DNA of 64,000 bases from Parolsenella sp958406235 (GTDB lineage Bacteria; Actinomycetota; Coriobacteriia; Coriobacteriales; Atopobiaceae), in assembly GCF_039062465.1 (NCBI RefSeq), contig NZ_JBCLNF010000002.1, positions 310,001 through 374,000 of the forward strand, in the 5' to 3' direction. The position numbers were made by a program, and so were the translations under genes. The notes beneath the pieces were generated by a model. It made no database searches, was not told where the DNA came from, and saw only the letters and a list, made by a program, of their open reading frames with translations. This document shows positions 35,048-42,271 of this stretch, one piece after another; position 1 is the first letter of the stretch, and every line of letters starts with the position of its first letter.

Positions 35048-35091
35048 GCTTCGGGCGGCGGTGAAACTTTGATGCCACCGCCGCCCGAAGC
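35048..35091 (-). terminator. Terminator between the GHKL gene and dnaA
   Basis: 16-bp perfect stem GCTTCGGGCGGCGGTG/CACCGCCGCCCGAAGC with a 12-nt loop, followed by GGTTTTCAAC on the minus strand. It lies 54 nt after the stop of the upstream gene. Confidence 0.85.
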
Positions 35092-35145
35092 GATTCGATG
35101 CTGTTTGGGGAAACGGTCGGATATCCCCGCTGGCTCACAGGTTTT

Positions 35146-36303
35146 CTACTGCTGGATGAGCGTCATGCCCATATCCGTGAGGTACCGCTTCTGCCCCCTC
35201 TTGGCGACTATGCCCTGGTTCTCCATCTCCTGAAGCTGGCGGCTCCAAGTTGCGTTTGATCCGCCATATGCCGCCACGAGGTCGACCACGCCCACGCTCT
35301 CGTGCTGGGCGAGATAGGCGATGACTTGCTGCGCCCTCTCGCTGAGGGGTGCCGGGTGCATTTGCTGCTGCCAGGGCATTTGCTGCTGGTAGGGAGCCTG
35401 TGGCATTCCCTGGGCGTAGGGGTAGTAACCCTGCGTCGCCGGCCAGACCCCGGCACCCCATGGCTGGGGCATCTGCTGCGGATAGCCCTGCTGGTATTGG
35501 GGCATCCCTTGCTGCTGCGATTGGAGCATCCCCTGCTGCTGCGCTTGCGGCTGGAGCTGACCCATGCTTTGCTGCGGATAGCCCATCATCTGCTGGGGAT
35601 ACTGTGCCCCTGCCTGCGGAGGGTATTGCTGCGCGCCCGGCTGCCACCCTTGCTGATAGGGATTCTGCCCGGCTGCTGCCGCCATGCTCTGGGGCTGTTG
35701 CCAAGCCTCGTTCGTCGGCTGCATCGCAGGTACGGGCTCATTCGCGCTCTCATTGGGCATCGAGATGGTCACGATGGTGCCGCAGTTGATGTTGTCTTCG
35801 ATGGTGAGCGTGCCGCCGTGGTCTTCCATGTACTGTTGGGCGTAAGGAAGGCCCGATCCCACACCTCGAATGTATTTCTTCATCTCCTCCGTGGCGGAGC
35901 TGGTTCCGTATTCGAGTGCGCGGTCCTTCTCGCGGATACCGGGTCCCTGGTCTGAGAAGCGGATGGTGTTTCCGCCGTCGAGGATGGAGACAGTCGGCTC
36001 CTTGAAATATGCGTGGACGAGGTTCTCAACAACCTCGCGGATGACCGTGAACGAGATCTTGCCGCCCTGCTCCTTGGCGAGGCGTGTGACGGTCGCGGTG
36101 ATCTCCTCCAGATAAGAGCGCACGTCCGACGGCTGAATGACGACCACCCTCGGTGCTGCCGCGGGGTCATCGAAGATGGCGATTCGTGTGGGATTGGTGA
36201 CGACCTCGCCAAGTTCGGGCGAGGTGGAGTTTTCCACCTCGTCTGCTCCCGCGCCTATTTCCGTTGGCCCTTCTCCTACGAAGGGATAGAAGGCATCTGC
36301 CAT
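35146..36303 (-). CDS. GHKL-ATPase / Gln-Pro-rich linker / winged-helix protein at the origin
   Basis: I do not know a named family for the whole 385-residue protein. Residues about 55-185 form a GHKL ATPase domain like anti-sigma kinases and histidine kinase ends: N-box REVVENLVHA (89-98), G1 DQGPGI (118-123), G2 GVGSGLPYA (147-155). Residues 186-317 are almost entirely Gln, Pro, Met, Gly, Tyr and Ala. Residues 320-382 look like a winged helix (SERAQQVIAYLAQHESVGV, then WSRQLQEMENQGIV). There is no histidine-phosphoacceptor helix. It starts at the edge of the oriC candidate, lies upstream of dnaA in the same direction and has its own terminator. An ATP-dependent DNA-binding regulator is inferred. 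The ATG at 36303 has only a weak GGATGAAAG upstream. Confidence 0.85.
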   Translation of the reverse strand: MADAFYPFVGEGPTEIGAGADEVENSTSPELGEVVTNPTRIAIFDDPAAAPRVVVIQPSDVRSYLEEITATVTRLAKEQGGKISFTVIREVVENLVHAYFKEPTVSILDGGNTIRFSDQGPGIREKDRALEYGTSSATEEMKKYIRGVGSGLPYAQQYMEDHGGTLTIEDNINCGTIVTISMPNESANEPVPAMQPTNEAWQQPQSMAAAAGQNPYQQGWQPGAQQYPPQAGAQYPQQMMGYPQQSMGQLQPQAQQQGMLQSQQQGMPQYQQGYPQQMPQPWGAGVWPATQGYYPYAQGMPQAPYQQQMPWQQQMHPAPLSERAQQVIAYLAQHESVGVVDLVAAYGGSNATWSRQLQEMENQGIVAKRGQKRYLTDMGMTLIQQ

Positions 36304-36409
36304 CTTTCATCCATTTCTTTCACGGCCCTAGCGGGGCTTTTCATGCTCTTTCAACAAGATTCCAACAGATGATGAAAACTTGCACAAGCTTTTTTTCACC
36401 AACCGAAAG

Positions 36410-36418
36410 TTATCAACA
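36410..36418 (+). promoter_or_regulatory. DnaA box, TTATCAACA
   Basis: One base from TTATCCACA. It faces the second box across a 13-nt spacer that contains one GATGAAA heptamer. Confidence 0.65.
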
Positions 36419-36431
36419 CCTGATGAAAGAT

Positions 36432-36440
36432 TGTTGATAA
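36432..36440 (-). promoter_or_regulatory. DnaA box, TTATCAACA (inverted)
   Basis: Exact inverted copy of the box at 36410-36418. Confidence 0.65.
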
Positions 36441-36717
36441 CCTGCGATGACAAACCTCAAGCTGCTCGTGAAATACCTTGTCTACAGGCAAAATGTTTCA
36501 CGTTGCACTGTTGATTATTTCATCCTTTGCGGATGATTTCCGCCTATTTCTGAAATGTTTGGCAACAGATTTTCTCCTCATGAAAGGCCGATCGATAGCG
36601 AACACAAGGTCTTGTTGTTGCGCCCCTGGTGGACCTCACCCGTTGTGGTTTCGTGGCCAAGGCGTGCAAATGAGGTGCTTTTCTGTGGGATAACCTCGCA
36701 ATTTCCCAATATTCAAA

Positions 36718-36747
36718 TTGACATCATGCAACCCACACCCCTACAAT
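36718..36747 (+). promoter_or_regulatory. Promoter of rpmH-rnpA-yidD-yidC
   Basis: Perfect -35 TTGACA (36718-36723), 18-nt spacer and -10 TACAAT (36742-36747), 55 nt before the rpmH start. Confidence 0.8.
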
Positions 36748-36802
36748 CGGAGAGCTTGACTGCTAATGCAGTGATGAGATTTGTCACTCAGGAGGAACCA
36801 CT

Positions 36803-36937
36803 ATGAAGCGTACGTACCAGCCCAATAAGCGCAAGCGCGCCAAGTGCCACGGCTTCCGTGCTCGCATGGCCACCAAGGGTGGCCGCGCCGTTCTCGCCCG
36901 TCGCCGTGCCAAGGGTCGCAAGAAGCTCACTGTCTAG
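36803..36937 (+). CDS. rpmH: Large-subunit ribosomal protein L34
   Basis: A 44-residue, strongly basic protein of the 50S subunit. The sequence MKRTYQPNKRKRAKCHGF followed by GFRARMATKGGRAVLARRR-type residues is diagnostic for L34. A strong CAGGAGGAACC ribosome site precedes the ATG. It is first in the rpmH-rnpA-yidD-yidC-jag run that flanks most bacterial origins, driven by the promoter at 36718-36747. Confidence 0.98.
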   Translation: MKRTYQPNKRKRAKCHGFRARMATKGGRAVLARRRAKGRKKLTV

Positions 36938-36944
36938 GACATTC

Positions 36945-37265
36945 ATGGAGACCATCAAGTCCAAAAGGGATTTTGAAAAGGTCTTCCGTGGTGGTAAGCG
37001 GCTCAACCATCCTCTCGTCAGGCTTACTGTGAGTCCTGTCGAGGGAGATGGTGTGGGCCGCGTTGCCTATGTCGCTGCAAAGAAGCTCGGATGTGCGCCA
37101 CATCGCAATAGGTGTAAGCGTGTACTTCGAGCTGCGGCGGCGGAGGCGGATTTTCCGCCAGAGGGCTTCGATGTGATTCTTTTCTCGACGCCAGCGACGT
37201 ACGGGGCCACCTCCCACGAGGTCGCCGCGGCACTTGCGAAGCTGAGGAAGAGAATCAACGCATGA
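36945..37265 (+). CDS. rnpA: Ribonuclease P protein component
   Basis: Protein subunit of RNase P, which trims the 5' ends of tRNAs. The 106-residue protein has the N-terminal motif IKSKRDFEKVFRGGKR, the central VGRVAYVAAKKLGCAPHRN and the signature RNRCKRVLR near residues 55-63. The ATG at 36945 has AGGA before it, only 7 nt after the rpmH stop; the frame continues upstream inside rpmH but without a ribosome site. The stop overlaps yidD by 4 nt. Confidence 0.96.
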   Translation: METIKSKRDFEKVFRGGKRLNHPLVRLTVSPVEGDGVGRVAYVAAKKLGCAPHRNRCKRVLRAAAAEADFPPEGFDVILFSTPATYGATSHEVAAALAKLRKRINA

Positions 37266-37504
37266 TTACTACGGAGAAGGATGGGCAGGGTTTTATCGCC
37301 CGTTGCCTCATTCGTTTCGTGAAGGCATACAAAAGATATGTCTCGCCCATCCTTCCTCCGTCATGCATCTATGAACCAACCTGTTCTGAGTACGCCATAG
37401 AGGCACTTCGTCGGTATGGCGCACTCAGAGGTGGTTGGCTTACCCTGGCGCGCATCGCCAGGTGTAATCCTTTCCACAAAGGCGGCTATGACCCCGTCCC
37501 GTAA
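37262..37504 (+). CDS. yidD: Membrane protein insertion efficiency factor YidD
   Basis: An 80-residue protein of the YidD family, thought to aid YidC-dependent insertion at the inner membrane. It has the family core FVKAYKRYVSPILPPSC, YEPTCSEYAIEALRRYG and RCNPFHKGGYDPVP, including three conserved Cys. Its ATG overlaps the rnpA stop as ATGA, showing coupling. yidC follows after 26 nt. Confidence 0.96.
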   Translation: MITTEKDGQGFIARCLIRFVKAYKRYVSPILPPSCIYEPTCSEYAIEALRRYGALRGGWLTLARIARCNPFHKGGYDPVP

Positions 37505-37530
37505 GGGCGGAACAACTGGAGGTACTTCCC

Positions 37531-38292
37531 ATGTGGGATGGAATCATCTACGTCATTGCCCAGATCCTGACGTTCATTGCGAACCTCGTCGGTGACTGGG
37601 GCCTGGCAATCATCATTCTTACGGCCATCATCCGTATTCTGCTCACCCCTCTTACCGTGAGCTCGACGCGCTCGATGGCTAAGATGCAGGTTCTCCAGCC
37701 GAAGATGATGGAGATTCAGGAGCGCTACGCGGATGATCCCCAGCGCATGAACCTCGAGATGCAGAAGTTCTACAGCGAGAACAAGTTCAACCCGCTGGGT
37801 GGCTGCCTACCCACGCTCATTCAGATGCCAGTCTTCTTCGCTCTCTTCTCGGTGCTTCGTTACCAGATTCCCGCCGACGCCCACTTTTACGGCATCTTCG
37901 AGTCCCTTGCACTTTCCCCGAACGGTGCCGTCCTCGAGCTCGGTTGGGCTGCCGCTTGGCTCTACATCGTGTTCGACCTCGCCTTTGGTGTCCTGACGCT
38001 CATTCCGATGCTGCTTAACCAGCAGGCTACGGAGTCCATGCAGGGTCAGCAGACCAAGATCATGGGCATCGTTATGGCGCTCATGATGATGTGGTTCGGC
38101 TGGTCCGTGCCCATCGGCGTTGTTCTTTACTACGTCACCTCTTCTGCTTGGGGCGTCGTCCAGCAGGTCTTCATCACTCGTAAGGTGACCGAGAAGGCTA
38201 AGGCCGAGGAGGCCGAGCGTCTGTCTAACCAGCCGGTGAACATCAACGTCGTTCGTCGTGAGCGCAAGCAGCGTCCGCACAAGAAGTCCTAG
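37531..38292 (+). CDS. yidC: Membrane protein insertase YidC (short Gram-positive form)
   Basis: Inserts and folds membrane proteins. The 253-residue protein lacks the large periplasmic domain of E. coli YidC. Membrane segments are visible at about 5-50, 95-115, 135-165 and 180-220. The hydrophilic-groove Arg is present in TAIIRILLTPL, and the cytoplasmic hairpin MAKMQVLQPKMMEIQERY follows. Unlike many Gram-positive forms there is no obvious lipobox. The basic C-terminus RRERKQRPHKKS suits ribosome contact. GGAGGTACTTCCC precedes the ATG. Confidence 0.96.
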   Translation: MWDGIIYVIAQILTFIANLVGDWGLAIIILTAIIRILLTPLTVSSTRSMAKMQVLQPKMMEIQERYADDPQRMNLEMQKFYSENKFNPLGGCLPTLIQMPVFFALFSVLRYQIPADAHFYGIFESLALSPNGAVLELGWAAAWLYIVFDLAFGVLTLIPMLLNQQATESMQGQQTKIMGIVMALMMMWFGWSVPIGVVLYYVTSSAWGVVQQVFITRKVTEKAKAEEAERLSNQPVNINVVRRERKQRPHKKS

Positions 38293-38367
38293 GTCTTACG
38301 ACATATATCCGTGCAGGTCGCGCATCCTCGTTAGAAGATGCGCGACATGTCTTATCTGGAGGTAAAC

Positions 38368-38919
38368 ATGAGCGAGGAGATTGTGGAGACCGTCGAGGAG
38401 TTCGACGCCATCCGCTCCGCCTACGAAGAGACAGGCGATCTCACTGATGACCAGGTAGATAAGGTCGCAGACGCTGCGATTGAGATTCTTAGGTCTATCC
38501 TGGGATGCTTTGGTGAGAACAATAGTTCGATTGATGAGTATGACGGTGACGAGGGTGAGTTGATCCTCGATGTCAACGGTGGTAACCTCGCCATTCTCAT
38601 TGGCCGTCATGGTGTGACTCTCGATGCCCTTCAGGTAGTCTTCTCTTCCATGCTTTCCAAGAAGATTGGCTTCCACTATCCGATCGTTGTTGATATTGAG
38701 GGTTACAAGAGCCGTCGCCGCGATAAGGTTCAGTCTGTTGCCCGCAACGCCGCCTCCAAGGCTCGTAAGAACGGTCTCGCCGTGAAGCTTGCACCGATGA
38801 ATGCCTATGAGCGCAGGCTCGTTCACCTTGCGCTCCGTGGTGATGACTCGATTACTACGCATTCCGAGGGTGTTGATCCCGAGAGGTGCGTTATAATTAC
38901 TCCGGTCAAGCAGCAGTAA
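38368..38919 (+). CDS. jag: RNA-binding protein Jag/KhpB (KH and R3H domains)
   Basis: RNA-binding protein that in Gram-positive bacteria affects cell division and elongation. From the ATG at 38368 (preceded by GGAGGTAAAC) it has 183 residues. The KH domain (about 70-125) has the GxxG-type loop IGRHG, and the R3H domain (about 130-180) has MNAYERRLVHLAL. The separate Jag N-terminal domain seen in Bacillus is missing; instead there are about 45 acidic residues. It follows yidC after 75 bp and ends the unit at a UUCG-loop terminator. Confidence 0.93.
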   Translation: MSEEIVETVEEFDAIRSAYEETGDLTDDQVDKVADAAIEILRSILGCFGENNSSIDEYDGDEGELILDVNGGNLAILIGRHGVTLDALQVVFSSMLSKKIGFHYPIVVDIEGYKSRRRDKVQSVARNAASKARKNGLAVKLAPMNAYERRLVHLALRGDDSITTHSEGVDPERCVIITPVKQQ

Positions 38920-38944
38920 GTCGTTTTACATAGGGTTTCATTCA

Positions 38945-38970
38945 GGGAGGCTTCGGCCTCCCTTTTCTTT
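38945..38970 (+). terminator. Terminator of the rpmH-jag unit
   Basis: 7-bp stem GGGAGGC/GCCTCCC with a TTCG tetraloop, followed by TTTTCTTTT, 25 nt after the jag stop. Confidence 0.93.
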
Positions 38971-39370
38971 TATCGAACGAATTTGTGTGTCTGGGAGTGT
39001 ATTTGCCGTTTCTCAATCTCAGTATTGAGACTGTTTAGTATGCGCTCTCATGTCTTCCGCATCATCTTCGATTGTCTCTTTTGATGATTTATCGCGAGGT
39101 AGTAAGAGATGGAAACCAACTACGCATATCGTGCGCTGAGTAATTCGAGTACGTATTCAATATCTACTTGCTTGGTGCTTCTCTATTTCTTGAAGGACTT
39201 TGGACGCCCTTTGCACCGAGTTCTGCTGAAACTCAAAACGTGTTACTCAGCTTGGATATCTACGTAAGATATTGTCGTTCGGCTCATTTATCATTGAATC
39301 TGTTGATCATCATTCCCTAATGACAAAACTTCTCGCTTCGGGAAGTTTTGTCATAGATTGGATTCATCCT
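38971..39370. other. AT-rich region before rsmG
   Basis: About 400 bp with no convincing gene. It includes a CTCAAT/ATTGAG hairpin near 39015. A 52-codon frame at 39109-39267 with a weak AGGT upstream is not called. The rsmG reading frame is open from 39272, so part of this stretch may encode its N-terminus. Confidence 0.5.
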
Positions 39371-40240
39371 ATGGTTGCTGCTTGGAATAAGTTTGAGAAT
39401 CGGGCATGGCTCGATTCTCAACTTTCAATTCGAGGCTCTGAGAGCGTTTCTCAGGCTTTAAAACAACTTCTTGCTATGACTGATGCATTTGACATCAAAC
39501 TAGGCCTTAGAGAGGCTTCTATGGCCGTACGACACCTTCAGCTAATGCTTGCAAAGAATGAGTGTGTGAATCTCACCGCTATTAAAGAACCCGAGAAGGC
39601 ACTCGTCCTTCATACTCTTGACTCTCTACTTTTTTTGAAGGTGCTTCAAAGTCACAACCTTCTACTTGATGAAAATCAGAAACTTCTTGATATGGGTACT
39701 GGCGGAGGTTTTCCCGGCCTTACTCTTGCGTGTTGTCTTCCGTGTCAAGTGACGCTTCTCGATTCGGTCGGCAAGAAGGTAAAAGCCTGCTCCGAGTTTG
39801 CAGACGATCTACTCCTCTCGGATCGTGTCCAGTGTGTGCATGGCCGTCTTGAGGAATATGTGAAGGTTATTCACTGTTCACAAGACGTGGTTGTTGCACG
39901 CGCTCTTGCACCTCTTGATGTTCTTCTTGAATATGCTGAACCTTATTTAAAGCGAAATGGTTATCTCGTATTTGGTAAGGGTAAGCCTGATGAGGAAGAG
40001 CTTTCTAAGGCAGAATATGTCTCTTCCCTACTTGGTTATTCGAATGTTTCACGTGAAACATTCGAACTTCCTCACGGTATGGGTCATAGAGAGATTTTTG
40101 TCTATCAAAAGACATCTCGTAGTAAGGTAAAGTTACCTCGTAAGAATGGCGAAGCGCGAAACAACCCCTGGCAAATCGCTAGTGTTTCACGTGAAACAAT
40201 TGACTCAGAGAATGGAAAGCTATGGGATATAAAGATGTAA
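39371..40240 (+). CDS. rsmG: 16S rRNA (guanine527-N7)-methyltransferase
   Basis: Methylates G527 of 16S rRNA using S-adenosylmethionine. The SAM-binding motif LLDMGTGGGFPGL is clear, with N-terminal family block NECVNLTAI and C-terminal KLPRKNGEARNNPW. The start is uncertain: 39371 is a working choice. The frame is open from 39272, and an ATG at 39476 would give a 254-residue protein closer to normal length, but none has a strong ribosome site. Codons are rich in T and A, unlike the neighbours. Two perfect parS sites lie in the last 200 bp of the gene, both read as Val-Ser-Arg-Glu-Thr. The 3' end overlaps parA by 19 nt. Confidence 0.92.
   Translation: MVAAWNKFENRAWLDSQLSIRGSESVSQALKQLLAMTDAFDIKLGLREASMAVRHLQLMLAKNECVNLTAIKEPEKALVLHTLDSLLFLKVLQSHNLLLDENQKLLDMGTGGGFPGLTLACCLPCQVTLLDSVGKKVKACSEFADDLLLSDRVQCVHGRLEEYVKVIHCSQDVVVARALAPLDVLLEYAEPYLKRNGYLVFGKGKPDEEELSKAEYVSSLLGYSNVSRETFELPHGMGHREIFVYQKTSRSKVKLPRKNGEARNNPWQIASVSRETIDSENGKLWDIKM
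40045..40060. promoter_or_regulatory. parS: parS site 1
   Basis: TGTTTCACGTGAAACA, the exact 16-bp palindromic parS consensus bound by ParB, inside rsmG. Confidence 0.95.
40183..40198. promoter_or_regulatory. parS: parS site 2
   Basis: A second exact TGTTTCACGTGAAACA, 138 bp after the first and 24 bp before the parA start. Confidence 0.95.
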
Positions 40241-41022
40241 AACGCAGTAATCCGAGCAAACCATCCCATGTCCTGGCGATTATCAACCAGAAAGGTGGCG
40301 TTGGTAAATCAACAACCGCAATCAACCTCTCTGCTGCACTTGGTGAAGAGGGTAAGAAGTGTTTGGTTGTTGATTTTGATCCCCAGGGAAATACAACCAG
40401 TGGTTATGGCATAGATAAAGAAGAGCTTGAGCACGACATTTATGATGCTCTTCTTGATGGTTACGAATTCAGCGAACTCATCGTTGGAACTCCTGAGAAA
40501 AAGGTGTTTGTTGTCCCTGCAACTATTCAATTGGCGGGTGCAGAGATTGAGCTAGTTAGCAAGATAGCTCGCGAAAGCATTCTTAAGAACCTAATTGATA
40601 GCGTTAAGGACGAATTTGACTATGTCTTTATTGACTGTCCTCCGTCTCTCGGCCTTCTAACGATCAATGCCCTGTCTGCAGCTGACGGTCTTCTCATTCC
40701 TATTCAGTGCGAGTATTACGCTCTTGAGGGCGTTACAAAGCTACTTGAGTCGATGAAGCTAGTAAAGGGTAGCCTAAATAGGGAGCTTGATGTATTCGGT
40801 GTCCTTATGACCATGTATGACGGTCGTACTACGCTTTCTAACCAGGTTGTTGAGGAAGTAAAGAAGTACTTTGGGAAGATTGTCTTTAAGACCGTTATTC
40901 CTAGAAGCGTAAAGATTTCCGAAGCCCCAAGCCATGGACTCCCCATTGCTATGTATGCAACTACGAATAAGGGTGCAATTGCATACAGGGCTCTTGCAAG
41001 AGAGGTGATCCGTCGTGGCTAA
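40222..41022 (+). CDS. parA: Chromosome partitioning ATPase ParA/Soj
   Basis: Walker-type ATPase that moves or positions the origin together with ParB. The 266-residue protein has the deviant Walker A QKGGVGKSTT at residues 23-32, switch I with VDFDPQGNTT and Walker B VFIDCPPSLG. The ATG at 40222 lies in the rsmG 3' end; GGAAAG upstream is close, so coupling to rsmG translation is likely. ParB starts 8 nt before its end. Codon use is A/T-rich like rsmG. Confidence 0.96.
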   Translation: MGYKDVKRSNPSKPSHVLAIINQKGGVGKSTTAINLSAALGEEGKKCLVVDFDPQGNTTSGYGIDKEELEHDIYDALLDGYEFSELIVGTPEKKVFVVPATIQLAGAEIELVSKIARESILKNLIDSVKDEFDYVFIDCPPSLGLLTINALSAADGLLIPIQCEYYALEGVTKLLESMKLVKGSLNRELDVFGVLMTMYDGRTTLSNQVVEEVKKYFGKIVFKTVIPRSVKISEAPSHGLPIAMYATTNKGAIAYRALAREVIRRG

Positions 41023-41893
41023 GAAAGCAGCCCTTGGAAAGGGTTTGAACGCGCTCTTCACGGAGACGGCGGCTGAATCAGGTTCCGAGCCAGAGGCATC
41101 TCTGTCAATTGCAAGTATTGTCACAAATCCTGACCAGCCTCGTAAAAGCTTTGATGAAACGCAGCTTTCGGAGCTGTCTGACTCAATTAAGCAGAATGGT
41201 GTTCTTCAGCCTATCCTTGTTAGGAAGAAGGGCGACAAGTACGAGATCGTTGCAGGAGAGCGTCGATATCAGGCAAGCAAGCTTGCTGGTCTGAAGGAGA
41301 TTCCTGCAATTGTTCGTGAAATTGACGACGCAGAGGTCTTCCAACTTGCACTTATTGAGAACCTGCAGCGATCTGATCTCACCCCCATTGAAGAGGCGAG
41401 AGGGTATAGGCAGCTGCTGGATACTAAGGGACTTACTCAGGAGGGACTTGCGAAGATTCTCTCGAAGTCTCGCTCTGCGATTGCAAACACGCTCCGTCTC
41501 ATGGATCTTCCCCAGGAGGTCCAAGGCATGATGGAGGAAGGACAGATCACTGCGGGTCATGCTCGTGCAATTCTTGCTGTGCCTACTGAGGAAGGCAGAA
41601 TCAAACTTGCCCAGAAGGTTGTTGCTGAGAATCTGACCGTCCGACAGACAGAAAATCTCGCACCACTATTTTCTGTCACGCGCGACGAGATTAAGCCTAA
41701 GAATCCTGCTCCTCAGTACTTTAAGAGGGCAGCGAGGACGCTGAGACAGGCTCTTGATACAACCGTTAAGGTTAAGCAGGTTCGTGGTAAGAACAAGATC
41801 GAAATCGAATTCAAGGATGAGGATGATCTTGCCCGTATCATCGATCAGCTGTCTTCCGGTTCTCAGTTGCAGGAGAGCTCATGGGAAGGCTAG
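41015..41893 (+). CDS. parB: Chromosome partitioning protein ParB/Spo0J
   Basis: CTP-dependent DNA clamp that loads at parS. The 292-residue protein shows the N-terminal ParA-contact region KKAALGKGLNALF, the CTP-binding GERRYQASKLAG and ENLQRSDLTPIEEA motifs (about 85-130), a helix-turn-helix (TQEGLAKILSKSRSAIANTLRL) and a C-terminal dimer domain. The GTG at 41015 has GAGGTGAT before it. It overlaps both parA and the small gene that follows. Confidence 0.97.
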   Translation: MAKKAALGKGLNALFTETAAESGSEPEASLSIASIVTNPDQPRKSFDETQLSELSDSIKQNGVLQPILVRKKGDKYEIVAGERRYQASKLAGLKEIPAIVREIDDAEVFQLALIENLQRSDLTPIEEARGYRQLLDTKGLTQEGLAKILSKSRSAIANTLRLMDLPQEVQGMMEEGQITAGHARAILAVPTEEGRIKLAQKVVAENLTVRQTENLAPLFSVTRDEIKPKNPAPQYFKRAARTLRQALDTTVKVKQVRGKNKIEIEFKDEDDLARIIDQLSSGSQLQESSWEG

Positions 41894-42126
41894 CAAAGTC
41901 ACTAAACAGCTTGATGCTACTTGGTGGTGCGTCCTTGGTCGTTTGGAACCTACTCCTTGATGAGAGGGCTAAGCAAAGCATTAGGGGTGCCGCTGATCAG
42001 GTCGTGAACCTGGGAAGCCATCTTCTCAACACCTATATGGAGCCAAATCAAATGACGAATGATGAGGCTGCGGCTGCATATAACAGGGCATGGGTTGAGC
42101 AGCAGTGGAGAGAAGCTGGCTACTAA
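41881..42126 (+). CDS. Small membrane-anchored protein downstream of parB
   Basis: I do not recognise this 81-residue protein. It has one hydrophobic segment near the N-terminus (SLMLLGGASLVVWNLLL, residues about 10-26), then a polar helix and a Trp-containing end (AWVEQQWREAGY). The ATG overlaps the last 13 nt of parB and has AGGAGAGCTC at ideal spacing, so the gene is very likely real and co-expressed with parAB. A role linking segregation to the membrane is possible but is only inferred from position and the hydrophobic helix. Confidence 0.8.
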   Translation: MGRLAKSLNSLMLLGGASLVVWNLLLDERAKQSIRGAADQVVNLGSHLLNTYMEPNQMTNDEAAAAYNRAWVEQQWREAGY

Positions 42127-42132
42127 AGGAGA

Positions 42133-42168
42133 TTGACCAAAGAGCACGGTCAGACGTCCTTGACCAAA
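42133..42168. repeat. Short direct repeat after the parAB unit
   Basis: TTGACCAAA occurs at 42133-42141 and 42160-42168, 27 bp apart, between the small gene and the terminator. Nothing more can be said. Confidence 0.4.
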
Positions 42169-42185
42169 CACACTGGTGGAAAATG

Positions 42186-42222
42186 AAAGGGAAGTAGAAC
42201 AAATGTTCTACTTCCCTTTTTT
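42186..42222 (+). terminator. Terminator of rsmG-parA-parB unit
   Basis: 15-bp perfect stem AAAGGGAAGTAGAAC/GTTCTACTTCCCTTT with a 4-nt loop and six T residues on the plus strand. It may also stop rlmN transcripts, with a weaker tail TTTCATTTT on the minus strand. Confidence 0.93.
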
Positions 42223-42271
42223 CTACTCACCTTTAGATAAAAACACATCAGCTAGAGACGAAGAAGAAATC

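Larger units (their letters stand above)
36304..36802. other. oriC: Putative chromosomal replication origin (oriC)
   Basis: About 500 bp without a gene, AT-rich, at the point where gene direction reverses. It holds an inverted pair of TTATCAACA boxes (36410-36418 and 36432-36440), a near match TAATCAACA (36509-36517 on the minus strand) and TTGTCTACA at 36478-36486. The heptamer GATGAAA occurs four times on either strand (36305, 36371, 36422, 36518). The neighbourhood of dnaA, rpmH, gyrBA and parAB supports the call. Confidence 0.8.

Noticed and set aside
36494..36509. TGTTTCACGT in oriC as a third parS
   Set aside because: Only the left ten bases match; the right half is TGCACT instead of GAAACA, so it is not palindromic.
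39109..39267. 52-codon plus-strand frame before rsmG
   Set aside because: Only a weak AGGT upstream and no recognisable features; it could equally be part of the rsmG leader.
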